A stretch of DNA of 6,874 bases from Bacillota bacterium (GCA_021791995.1 JAJYVN010000059.1:1-6874); one strand, 5' to 3'; counted from the stretch's first letter, positions 1-6,787 are shown. Translations and numbers: made by a program. Notes: generated from the letters alone by a model not told the origin.

Positions 1-350
1 GCTATGAGGTGCTACAGGATCTTGGGTCAGGGCTGAACGACCACAAGAAGGGTCTACGACAACTCCTGCGTCGCATCGGCTCTGGTGAAGTTGGTCGACT
101 GGTTTTGACGCACAAGGACCGGCTTCTTCGGTTCGGCTCAGAGTTGGTCTTCGCACTCTGCGAGCATTTTGGAACTGAAGTGATCATCGTCAACGCATCC
201 GAGGACGCCTCCTTCGAGGAGGAGTTGGTCCAAGACGTTCTAGAGATCATCACCGTCTTCTCGGCGAGGCTCTACGGGAGTCGCAGTCACAAGAACAAAG
301 AAGTACTCGATGCGTTGAAGAAGGCGGCGAATGAGGTGGGGGCGTCGTGA
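1..350 (+). CDS. tnpA: IS607-family TnpA serine recombinase, C-terminal part (5' end outside window)
   Basis: The reading frame is open from the left edge (codons in phase with base 3) to TGA at 348-350 and gives 115 residues. It is the C-terminal part of a small serine recombinase of the IS607 type, the enzyme that cuts and rejoins element ends. Seen in the sequence: the block DLGSGLN, then LVLTHKDRLLRFG (the conserved HKDR-L-RFG arginine region of the catalytic fold), then EEELVQDVLEI and VFSARLYGSRSHKN in the long E-helix region. IS607 TnpA is usually about 200 residues with an N-terminal MerR-like helix-turn-helix and the catalytic serine early in the second domain, so roughly 85 residues including that serine lie outside the window. 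The GTG at 9 is only an internal codon. The last bases overlap the tnpB start, as in other IS607 elements. No break is visible in this part, so tnpA may be less decayed than tnpB. Confidence 0.9.
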   Translation, partial: YEVLQDLGSGLNDHKKGLRQLLRRIGSGEVGRLVLTHKDRLLRFGSELVFALCEHFGTEVIIVNASEDASFEEELVQDVLEIITVFSARLYGSRSHKNKEVLDALKKAANEVGAS

Positions 351-1960
351 CGGGTCTTAGTGGTGGTAAGCAGTCTCCACGCAAGCGCACTGCGAAGTAG
401 GAGACGCTGCCGCTCAACCGCAGCAAGCGCCAGGTGCTGCTGGATCACCTATACGCGCGTTAAGGACGGCTTTCTGTGTGTGCTGGGCCGAACGGCATCC
501 TGGCATCGCCTGAATAATCCGCGCACGTTTCGGGCCACCATGAAGGAGGAGCGGTTGGGTGCAGTACCCGTCCAGCTGCAGGACCAAGCGCTGTTTGACG
601 CCGTGGACACCATGCGCCGTCATATCCAAAGCACCGTTGCCAACACGCACGTGAAGGCGAAGGTATTCACGCGGTTCGACGGTGCCCAGCGACACCATGC
701 CTTCTGGATCCTCCATCGGTATGCGCCTATCGGAGCCGCGATGCGGGGCGAAGCACCGAATCCAGCCCAATCATCCAGTGGAAAAGGGAAGGGGATGACG
801 CTTTCCGTCACCGAACGCAAGGAAGTTGTTCGGTTTCTGCGTCGGACCTTACGTCAGGCCCTTGGCACAAGGCTCCTCGTGTACACAAGCGCAGCAGCTT
901 TGCTCTGGACAGCACCCTGTACCGCGTTTCCGAGAAGAACGGCAGGCAATACGTGTCGGTGAAAACGTTTACGCCACGGAGGTGGTACGTTGTGTCGTTA
1001 CGCGGCCGGGGGAGTGTCGGGCCATAATCCGCATGGTGCTCCATCCGGCCCGTGGAACTGCGTCGGTACACGTACCCTACGATGTGCGGGAGCCGGTGGA
1101 AGTCCGAAGCGGCCCAGCCGTTGGGATCGATGCTGGTGTCACCGAAGTGCTGGCTACTTCCACGGCCGAGACGTTTGGGACGGGCTACGGCACCCTGCTC
1201 GAACGGCTGTCGGAGGAGACGACGGACACGGGCAAGGCTCGTAACAAGCTGTTTCAGTTGGCCAAGAAAGCCGATGGCAGGGGTGATACGGCCAAAGCAT
1301 CCCGCATCCGTCGCAACAACCTAGGACACAAGAAGTTGCGCATGAAACGGGATCGAGGCGAGGCTTCCGTCCAGACAATCGTCGGCCAGGCAGTTCGGCA
1401 AGCGCTGCGGAACCGACCGATGGTGATGGCGATAGAGGATCTCGGCCACCTTCGTGGGTGTCCCAAGAGCCGCAAGCTGTCGGGGATTGTCGCGCGCTGG
1501 ATGCGTTCGACCCTCCGAGAGAAGTTGGCGTTTGCGTCCCAGGCGAGACGTTCTCGCCTTGAAATGGTCCATGCCGCGTAAACCAGTCAAACATGTCCCG
1601 TTCCGACGTGTGGGTATGTCCATCAGGATAACCGGCACGGGGACAGGTTTCATTGCCTGCAGTGCGGGTGGGATGGTGACGCGGACGTTGTTGCCGCCAT
1701 GAATCGGTTGATCAGGGTGAACGATCCCGAAATCCATCGGTGGACGCCGGCGGATGCAGTGAAGCGCATCCTGGAAGGCCGATTCCGACGCCGGGGAAGG
1801 AGACCGGGAACCGCGTCGATGGCGCGGGAAACGGCACGCCGCTCGCCCTTGGGCTCTCGCACCAAGGTGGGTATGGTGGTTGACGGGCGGATTGTCGACC
1901 GAGCACGCCCACCGGCAGAGCGCGAACAATACGAGAAAATCCTCATGTGTATTGTTGGTG
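347..1960 (+). pseudogene. tnpB: IS607-family tnpB (RNA-guided RuvC nuclease), broken by frameshifts and stops
   Basis: The original start is probably GTG 347, overlapping the tnpA stop as GTGA, with a purine-rich GAGGTGGGGG just upstream. TnpB-like sequence runs through several frames: LPLNRSKRQVLLDHLY (phase of 347, after TAG 398-400); from about 456 RVKDGFLCVLGRTASWH to LRRTLRQALG (phase of 360); from about 872 SFALDSTLYRVSEKNGRQYV (phase of 347 again); from about 1015 IIRMVLHPARGTASVHVPY onward (phase of 826). TAA 1579-1581 then interrupts AAYTSQTC, probably a former Tyr codon, and the same frame continues. RuvC-I Asp is at 1129-1131 (AVGIDAGVTEVLA), RuvC-II Glu at 1435-1437 (MAIEDLGHL), and RuvC-III Asp within DGDADVVAAMN at 1672-1704. 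The zinc knuckle cysteines are at 1594, 1609, 1654 and 1663, with an unusual CX4C first pair. Three shifts and two stops mean no functional protein. The C-terminal end is uncertain: recognisable similarity fades after about 1800 and the frame drifts open through the tRNA. Confidence 0.9.
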
Positions 1961-2097
1961 AGGGTGTTCGGAGCGAACTGTCTACGGAAAGATTCGAGCG
2001 GGTAGGGCCACACGGCTCAACGTACGGTCAAAGCGGGCGGCTTGCCCGACGAGTTCGGCGCAACAACGCTCCAGGACCACTGCCCGAGGCTTGCGCC
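1950..2097 (+). ncRNA. candidate omega RNA / right-end structured region of the IS607 element
   Basis: In IS605/IS607 elements the TnpB guide RNA is made from the 3' end of tnpB and the adjacent right end, with the guide lying just outside the element. Here the stretch after the recognisable tnpB holds two clear hairpins on the + strand: CGGGC (2034-2038) with GCCCG (2044-2048), 5-nt loop, and GGCGCAA (2057-2063) with TTGCGCC (2091-2097), a perfect 7-bp stem enclosing 27 nt. The heptamer GGCTTGC occurs twice (2039-2045 and 2089-2095), so alternative pairings are possible. If the RNA scaffold ended near 2097, the guide would read into bases 2098 onward and include the 3' end of the tRNA gene. 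Position and structure fit, but no scaffold sequence was recognised. The same hairpins could instead serve the minus strand as a weak transcription end behind the tRNA. Confidence 0.4.
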
Positions 2098-2109
2098 ATA
2101 CCCTGTCGT

Positions 2110-2193
2110 TGGTGCCGGGGGCGGGATTTGAACCCGCACGAGTTGCCCCACGCGATTTTGAGTCGCGCGCGTCTGCCGTTCCGCCACCCCGGC
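2110..2193 (-). tRNA. tRNA-Leu (anticodon CAA), CCA encoded
   Basis: Read on the minus strand from 2193 to 2110 this is a complete class II tRNA of 84 nt. The 7-bp acceptor stem GCCGGGG pairs with CCCCGGC, followed by discriminator A and an encoded CCA (TGG at 2110-2112 on the + strand). The anticodon stem CGCGA/TCGCG holds the loop CTCAAAA, so the anticodon is CAA, which reads the leucine codon UUG. The variable arm has the GGGGCAACTC type of extended stem expected of tRNA-Leu, and the T arm is GCGGG-TTCAAAT-CCCGC. The gene starts 44 nt after the stop of the upstream unknown gene on the same strand and could be transcribed with it. No strong promoter was seen in the 44-nt gap. The IS607 remnant begins a dozen bases beyond its 3' end. 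Confidence 0.96.
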
Positions 2194-2237
2194 GCGCTCT
2201 TTCAGGCGTCCATCCTACCATGGTGCTCACCGAATCG

Positions 2238-3035
2238 CTAGATCTGGAATCCACCCCCCATCAGGGGGAGGACCGCGTTCACCCCTGCAATCAGGTCCTG
2301 ATACTGCTCTTCATACACCCCAAGGCGTCCTGCCGCTGACATCTGGGAAAACGTCTGCGCCTGCGCAATGTCCTCGTGCTGAATCCGATCCGCGATCAGC
2401 GTCACAGACGCAGTGGAGGAAGACAGGCTCCGCGCCCCATACGGCATCACTACCTCCAGTTTCACCCCACCGGTCCCGACCGCATCCACGACCTTGGCTT
2501 CGGCAAACGGTTTGTATGAACCGCGATGGTAGTGAATCGCGCCAGAGAACAGTTGAACGCTCTGGCCTCCCAACCGGATCGCACCCGCAGCGCGAAACCG
2601 CGCCTGGAAGGGGTTGGCGAATGGGAGGCATCCTTGCCCAAGCCACGAGGCGCCTTCATCCACCTGCGCATGGTAGGCTTGAAGGAAGGAAGGGTTTCGT
2701 CCGCTCGTCGCGTTGGTCTGCTCCGTTCCGAGATCCTGCCCGTGCGCAATAGCCGTGATCGACGCGGGGCTGATGCCCTCACCCGGGATGAACTCGACCT
2801 CGCCCGGAAGCATGATCTCTTTCCCGTTCTGGATCCAGCTGTGCTCCACGACAAGCAAGTCCCCGCTCGTGGTGCGTACAAGGATCGACTGCATACAACT
2901 CTGCCCCGCCGCGGACTGAACAATCGCCCGACTCACCCGCACCCCGGGAGAGCGCTCAAAGCGCCACACCAAGGCAGCCACAACCACGGCCGTGCCGAGC
3001 AGCAGGCAGAGACGCCAATCCACGTTAATCCTCAT
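2238..3035 (-). CDS. membrane-anchored protein of unknown function, coupled to the FtsH-like protease
   Basis: A 265-residue protein that I do not recognise. I place the start at ATG 3035-3033 because this puts one hydrophobic segment (about residues 8-25, LCLLLGTAVVVAALVW) at the N-terminus, followed by Arg. The frame is open further up to an ATG at 3107, but that would add 24 polar residues lying inside the protease gene. The layout suggests a single anchor with the remaining 240 residues outside the membrane, or an uncleaved signal sequence. There are only two cysteines beyond the anchor region (about 47 and 136), with no lipobox. The body is Gly/Ala/Ser-rich with strand-like stretches (LLVVEHSWI, KLEVVMPYG, VTLIADRI), a likely helix near residues 220-250, and a GGGFQI tail. 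The start overlaps the protease stop (TTA 3025-3027 on the + strand) by 11 nt, and no clear Shine-Dalgarno precedes it, so translation probably depends on coupling. A link to the protease is inferred from this overlap only. Confidence 0.75.
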   Translation of the reverse strand: MRINVDWRLCLLLGTAVVVAALVWRFERSPGVRVSRAIVQSAAGQSCMQSILVRTTSGDLLVVEHSWIQNGKEIMLPGEVEFIPGEGISPASITAIAHGQDLGTEQTNATSGRNPSFLQAYHAQVDEGASWLGQGCLPFANPFQARFRAAGAIRLGGQSVQLFSGAIHYHRGSYKPFAEAKVVDAVGTGGVKLEVVMPYGARSLSSSTASVTLIADRIQHEDIAQAQTFSQMSAAGRLGVYEEQYQDLIAGVNAVLPLMGGGFQI

Positions 3036-4833
3036 CGGCTGCGGGCTGTTTCCGAGCGTCTCCCTGCCCCTTTTCGACTCCCCAATGCAAGCCGGTAGCA
3101 GCCGCACCAGCGCGCGTCACAGGAGTCCGCGCGGCTACCGCAACCGGCAACAACTCGAACTCGTTCTCCGCGGCCGTAACCCCGACGCTCTGCGCCACCT
3201 CTTCTAGCTCATCCCCTGTCAACTCATCCTGCTCCAGAAGCTTCAGGGCAACGGCCTCCACGAAATTGCGGTTTTGGTCCAATAGCCCCTTCACGCTGTC
3301 CATCGACTGCTCGAGCAAGTGCTCAACGCGCTTCTTGAGTTCGGCATCCATGGGCGCACCGAAATCGAGGGGACCGGACGTGGAAGCAAGGTACGAGAAG
3401 AGGCTCCCCTCCATACCGTACCAGCCAACGATTGCGATCGCCAATTGCGTAGCACGTCGGAAGTCGTCCAAAACACCTGACATCTTGATGTCGAGAAAGA
3501 GTTCCTCCGCTGCCCTCGAGGCAAGCAGTGTCTTGAGTTCCGCCCTCAGTTCCTGCTCGGAGGCCGTATATCGCTCTTCCAGAGGCTTGAAGGCAGCAAA
3601 CCCAAGCGCCTCTCCGTGTCGCACGATCGTCACCTTGACGACCCGATCTTTCTTGGAAAGCAAATACCGAGCCACGGCGTGTCCCGCTTCGTGATACGCA
3701 ACGCGGCGCCGATCCTCGGCAGCAAGGGCCGCGATGGGCTGCTTGAGTCCCCACTCCCACATCTCGCGCGCCTCGGTGAAGTCACGGTGCGTGATCTCCT
3801 CCCGACCGCTGAAATGCGCAACGACCACCGCCTGATTCACGATGTGTTTGATCATAACGGGTGTAAACCCGATCGTTTCCGCAGCGGCCTTCTCAAACGG
3901 GAACTTTGGATCATGCTTCACCTTGGCCACGTAATAATGCAGTAGGTCCAGCCGCCCAGACATGTCCGGAGCATCGACGGTGATCTTATGATCGAACCGA
4001 CCTGGACGGATCAACGCAGGATCCAGAACACCGGGTAGGTTTGTGGCGCCCATGGTGAATACGTTCGCACGCTGGACCGCACCACGCCGCACACCCATGC
4101 GCCGCAGCAGGCGCGGCCACCAGCCCACGTCAATATTGGGAGGGTCTAATTCCATCAGGAGCTGATTCAACATCCCCGAGTTACCGAAGAGGCTGAAGCC
4201 GCCGCCTCCACCCGAGGACCGCGACATACCGATCGCGTCGATCTCGTCGATAAACACAATCGCCGCGCCATACTCGGTGGCCATCTTACGTGCCTTGCGG
4301 TACAAAGCCATAATCTGCAGATTGCCAACACCAAGGAACATATTCTGAAAAGACGGAGCGGAAGCGTAACAAAATGGCACTTGCGCCTCTCCAGCAATTG
4401 CCTGGGCAAGATACGACTTGCCCGTTCCCGGTGGACCAACCAGCAACAATCCACGCGGGACCTCACCGCCCATCTCCTGAAAGGCCTTAACGCCTCGCAG
4501 CAGCGTCACCGTGCGATCCGCAAACTCCAGGACGGACCGGTTACCACGGTAGTCCTCAAATGTAAGGCCGCACTCCTCTGGATTCAGCCAATATACGCGG
4601 GGACGCCCGAGAAACCAGAAGATGGCGGCAAACTGTAAAATCAGAATCGATGCGTAGAACACCAACTCCACAACCAGGGAGAGTATACTGACGAAGAGAT
4701 GGAATCCGTATCCGATCGTTGGTCCGATCCAAGTCAAATAAAGCGTCAGTATAATGGCAAACACGGCAATGCCGACCGCATGCCGCTTAACAAAACGCGT
4801 AAGCCACCTTGTGAACACGGACGATGCCCCCAA
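3025..4833 (-). CDS. divergent FtsH-like membrane AAA+ zinc metalloprotease
   Basis: A 602-residue ATP-dependent protease of the FtsH family, which unfolds and degrades membrane and cytosolic proteins. Order: hydrophobic N-terminus (about 18-38 and 43-77, two or three membrane segments); Walker A GPPGTGKS (133-140); pore loop region MFLGVG (165-170); Walker B IVFIDEID (192-199); sensor-1 Asn in MGATNLP (261-267); arginine-finger motif LIRPGRFD (274-281); zinc motif HEAGH (381-385); probable third zinc ligand Asp457 in SGVLDDF. All catalytic parts are present. Unlike standard FtsH, there is no roughly 70-residue extracytoplasmic domain between the membrane segments. A Trp/Arg-rich insert (about 231-256) sits between Walker B and sensor 1, and the usual GFSGADL sensor-2 block reads GFTPVMI. 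The start used is TTG 4833. A GTG five codons in, with a G-rich run before it, is an alternative. An extended -10 lies upstream. Not named ftsH because it may be a paralogue of the housekeeping protein. Confidence 0.9.
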   Translation of the reverse strand: MGASSVFTRWLTRFVKRHAVGIAVFAIILTLYLTWIGPTIGYGFHLFVSILSLVVELVFYASILILQFAAIFWFLGRPRVYWLNPEECGLTFEDYRGNRSVLEFADRTVTLLRGVKAFQEMGGEVPRGLLLVGPPGTGKSYLAQAIAGEAQVPFCYASAPSFQNMFLGVGNLQIMALYRKARKMATEYGAAIVFIDEIDAIGMSRSSGGGGGFSLFGNSGMLNQLLMELDPPNIDVGWWPRLLRRMGVRRGAVQRANVFTMGATNLPGVLDPALIRPGRFDHKITVDAPDMSGRLDLLHYYVAKVKHDPKFPFEKAAAETIGFTPVMIKHIVNQAVVVAHFSGREEITHRDFTEAREMWEWGLKQPIAALAAEDRRRVAYHEAGHAVARYLLSKKDRVVKVTIVRHGEALGFAAFKPLEERYTASEQELRAELKTLLASRAAEELFLDIKMSGVLDDFRRATQLAIAIVGWYGMEGSLFSYLASTSGPLDFGAPMDAELKKRVEHLLEQSMDSVKGLLDQNRNFVEAVALKLLEQDELTGDELEEVAQSVGVTAAENEFELLPVAVAARTPVTRAGAAATGLHWGVEKGQGDARKQPAADED

Positions 4834-4863
4834 GCGGCGAGGAATCCCCCCTCACCGACTCGC

Positions 4864-4872
4864 ATTATAACA
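4864..4872 (-). promoter_or_regulatory. extended -10 promoter element upstream of the FtsH-like gene
   Basis: On the minus strand these bases read TGTTATAAT, a perfect TATAAT hexamer with the TGn extension that lets sigma-70-type RNA polymerase start without a good -35. No TTGACA-like box is visible at 16-18 nt upstream, where the sequence is C-rich. The predicted start is near 4857, giving a leader of about 24 nt that contains the G-rich run GAGGGGGGA before the TTG start. It lies in the 59-nt gap between the ABC ATPase stop and the protease start, so the protease gene and those behind it could be expressed independently of the ABC pair. AT-rich motifs are rare in this surrounding, which makes chance less likely. 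Confidence 0.6.
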
Positions 4873-4892
4873 GGCTCGACGCGGGGGGGCAC

Positions 4893-5600
4893 TCACTCTT
4901 GGCGAGCGGAACCGATCGGATCGTCCTCGCAGGTCTGTTGTCCGTCCCAAAGCTGGATGATCCGGTCCGCACCAGCCGTAATCGTGGTGTCGTGCGTCAC
5001 CACGACCATCAGGGCCCGGCTGGTGCGGCAGTATTCGCACAAGAGCGACATCAGCTCCTGGCCGGTGTGATGGTCGAGGGATGCCGTGGGCTCATCTGCC
5101 AGCAGAATGGCGGGGTGGTTCGCAAGTGCCCGCGCGGCTGCCACGCGCTGTCTCTGTCCCCCGGAAAGCTCATGCGGTCTGCGGCGGGCCAGCGACGACA
5201 TCCCGAGCCGCGCCAGTAACCGCTCCGCTTCGCGAACGCCCGCCCGGTTGGGTCGAGGTGCGCCCACGGCAACATTTTCGGCCGCCGTAAGGAAGTGGAT
5301 CAAGAAGGGCTGCTGGAATATGATGCCATACATCTGTCGGCGTAATCGATTCCTCGCCTCAGGTCCCATGGCGCCGAGGTTATGACCAAGAGCCTCGACC
5401 CACCCCACGCTGGGACGCTTCAGACCGCTCAGGAGGTAGAGGAGAGAACTCTTGCCACTTCCCGAAGGACCATGGATCCCGACAAATTCCGGTGCTTCCA
5501 CACGCAGGGACACGTGTCGCAGGGCATGGATGCGCTGATGCCCCTGGTGATACGACAGGCCCACATCATGCGTGATTAAGACGCGGGAAGTGGCTTCCAC
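4893..5600 (-). CDS. ABC transporter ATP-binding protein (LolD/MacB type)
   Basis: A 235-residue nucleotide-binding subunit that drives the neighbouring FtsX-type permease by ATP hydrolysis on the cytoplasmic face. Motifs: Walker A GPSGSGKSS (about 44-52), Q-loop in IIFQQPF (Gln about 96), signature LSGGQRQRVA (145-154), Walker B ILLADEPTASLD (165-176, catalytic Glu170) and H-loop VVTHD (His203). Length and the ADEPTASLD form are typical of the LolD/MacB/FtsE group, which powers extrusion or release of substrates at the membrane (lipoproteins, antimicrobial compounds, peptides) rather than classic uptake. The start is GTG 5600-5598, six bases after the permease stop. The purine run AGAGGG overlapping the end of the permease gene serves as the ribosome site, so the two genes are translationally linked. 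No recognisable substrate clue is present. Confidence 0.95.
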   Translation of the reverse strand: MEATSRVLITHDVGLSYHQGHQRIHALRHVSLRVEAPEFVGIHGPSGSGKSSLLYLLSGLKRPSVGWVEALGHNLGAMGPEARNRLRRQMYGIIFQQPFLIHFLTAAENVAVGAPRPNRAGVREAERLLARLGMSSLARRRPHELSGGQRQRVAAARALANHPAILLADEPTASLDHHTGQELMSLLCEYCRTSRALMVVVTHDTTITAGADRIIQLWDGQQTCEDDPIGSARQE

Positions 5601-5606
5601 CTGATG

Positions 5607-6743
5607 TCACCCTCTTCTCTCCACGACACTGACGGGATCGAGCCCATGTAGACGCCGGATCACTGTGAGCAACGTGAATCCGGCCATGAGGACCGGAATG
5701 GGTACCGTATACATGAGGTCGCGGGCATCCAGGGTGGGCAAGACAACCCCACGGGGGCCAAACAGCCACCGCTGCAAAGCTGCGGCACCGATCGCGCTCA
5801 GCGCCAGGCCGGTGATCCAGGACAGCGTCGTCAGGGCGGCCACCTCCATCATGGCCCGACGAACCAAGCGCGCAACGCCATAGCCAAGTGCCGCTAGAAC
5901 ACCAAACTCCTCCATCCGTTGCAGATACTGCAGGTGATTCAGGAGACCGGTTGCGATCGCGAGTACAGCAATGGTCACAATGTTGATACACCACACCAGA
6001 AGATGCAGGGAGCGGACATCCTGCTGAAACGCGCTCTCTTCCGCGCCATAGGTGTATACACGCACCTCGGCCAAAGGGAGCGTACTTAAAATGTTGTCCA
6101 ACGCCGCCGCTCGTCCGGGCCGTGCAAACACGGCATACTCCGTCGTTCCGGGAACGTCCGCCAATGCAGTCGTCTGCAGCATCGCCGAGTAGGTTGTGAT
6201 GCCAACTTCCAATTTTCCTCCGAGTACTCCCACAATCTGCCACTTGCCAGGCAACCAACCGTTCGGGTCCACCTTTTGTCCGACGACATCCCCGATGTGC
6301 AAGCCCCTGCTGCGCATGACCAACTCCGGCACCGCGATCTCATTCTGACCAGGATCTGGCAGTCGCCCCGCAACCAGATACTCGTGAATTTCCTTCAAAA
6401 ACCACGGCTGATCGGCGGCTGCCAACGAAAAGACGTTGGCCCCACTCGGACCCGTCAACGTATTGATGCGCATTTGGTTGGCCAGAATTGGAAGCATGGC
6501 GGCCGTATCGGGCTGCGCCGCGATCCGCTGCGCGATGCCTTGAGGAATGCTGATGCCGGAGGCAACCACCTCGGTAAAGTACTGCAGTGGGGCAACCAAG
6601 TTGAGCCAGATGCCCGACGCCAGCGATCCCGTCAACAGCCCAACCGTGCTCACCTCGAGCACCGCAAGCACGATGATCAACCACTGAGAGAAGACGCGAG
6701 CCCGATTGCGTAGGAAATACATCCCCGTACTCAATGGCGGCAT
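5607..6743 (-). CDS. FtsX-type ABC transporter permease (MacB/LolC-like)
   Basis: A 378-residue permease with the MacB/FtsX layout. It has an N-terminal membrane segment (about 20-45, WLIIVLAVLEVSTVGLLTG), a large extracytoplasmic domain (about 46-245), then three segments (about 247-270, 299-325 and 345-362). The cytoplasmic stretch MEEFGVLAALGYGVARLVRR between the second and third segments matches the coupling-helix region of FtsX permeases (E-x-GVLxALG), and the C-terminus LDPVSVVERR matches the usual L-x-P-x-x-x-LR ending. Start: ATG 6743-6741 with a very good ribosome site GAGGGAGG (+ strand 6750-6757), 6 nt upstream. The frame is open to the window edge, but the extra 37 residues are polar and unlike a permease N-terminus. 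It is the first gene of a pair with the ATPase. No HlyD-like adaptor is visible, although one could lie beyond the right edge. The substrate is unknown. Confidence 0.92.
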   Translation of the reverse strand: MPPLSTGMYFLRNRARVFSQWLIIVLAVLEVSTVGLLTGSLASGIWLNLVAPLQYFTEVVASGISIPQGIAQRIAAQPDTAAMLPILANQMRINTLTGPSGANVFSLAAADQPWFLKEIHEYLVAGRLPDPGQNEIAVPELVMRSRGLHIGDVVGQKVDPNGWLPGKWQIVGVLGGKLEVGITTYSAMLQTTALADVPGTTEYAVFARPGRAAALDNILSTLPLAEVRVYTYGAEESAFQQDVRSLHLLVWCINIVTIAVLAIATGLLNHLQYLQRMEEFGVLAALGYGVARLVRRAMMEVAALTTLSWITGLALSAIGAAALQRWLFGPRGVVLPTLDARDLMYTVPIPVLMAGFTLLTVIRRLHGLDPVSVVERRG

Positions 6744-6749
6744 CGTGAG

Positions 6750-6757
6750 CCTCCCTC
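6750..6757 (-). promoter_or_regulatory. strong Shine-Dalgarno fixing the permease start
   Basis: The minus strand reads GAGGGAGG followed by six bases and ATG. This is the clearest ribosome site in the window and the main reason to choose the ATG at 6743 over the upstream in-frame ATG codons at about 6854 and 6797. Confidence 0.7.
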
Positions 6758-6787
6758 GCCGTTCTGGGTGCCGTGTTTTTCGGGAGC

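Larger units (their letters stand above)
1..2097 (+). mobile_element. IS607-family insertion sequence remnant (left end outside window)
   Basis: The tnpA-tnpB pair in this order, with a serine recombinase and a GTGA overlap, defines the IS607 family, as opposed to IS605 (Y1 tyrosine transposase). The left end is not in the window. The right end cannot be placed exactly because IS607 elements make no target duplication and have weak terminal repeats. I set it at the close of the hairpin ending at 2097, the last structure before the tRNA gene. With tnpB multiply broken and the tnpA N-terminus unseen, movement by its own proteins is doubtful, but TnpA supplied here or elsewhere might still act on it. 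The element converges on the minus-strand gene block and sits directly behind the 3' end of tRNA-Leu. Confidence 0.7.

Noticed and set aside
1321..2013. Long minus-strand open frame opposite tnpB (230 codons)
   Set aside because: No recognisable motifs. Such frames are common opposite GC-rich coding sequence, and the + strand carries the clear TnpB signal.
2034..2048. Terminator for the tRNA transcript
   Set aside because: On the minus strand the CGGGC/GCCCG hairpin is followed only by CTTTG, which is too weak to call. Kept as an alternative reading of the omega RNA region.
1699..2241. Separate 180-residue plus-strand gene
   Set aside because: It is the same frame as the tnpB C-terminal part after the TAA at 1579. 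It starts inside the RuvC-III motif and runs on into the tRNA, so it is pseudogene tail.
2091..2339. Plus-strand reading frames crossing 2110-2193 that contain GAGFEPAR or GRDLNPHELP
   Set aside because: These are the well-known spurious translations of an antisense tRNA gene. The region is fully explained by tRNA-Leu on the minus strand.
2526..3098. Plus-strand open frames opposite the unknown protein and the protease
   Set aside because: Shadow frames with Arg/Pro-rich composition. The minus strand holds the membrane anchor and the coupled start.
4883..4889. Run of seven G as a regulatory or phase-variable tract
   Set aside because: Short, in a non-coding gap, and outside the predicted -10 and start. 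No sign that its length would switch a gene.
5566..6258. 230-codon minus-strand frame overlapping the permease
   Set aside because: Out of frame with the FtsX permease, rich in Cys/His/Trp/Gly and without membrane segments, so a shadow.
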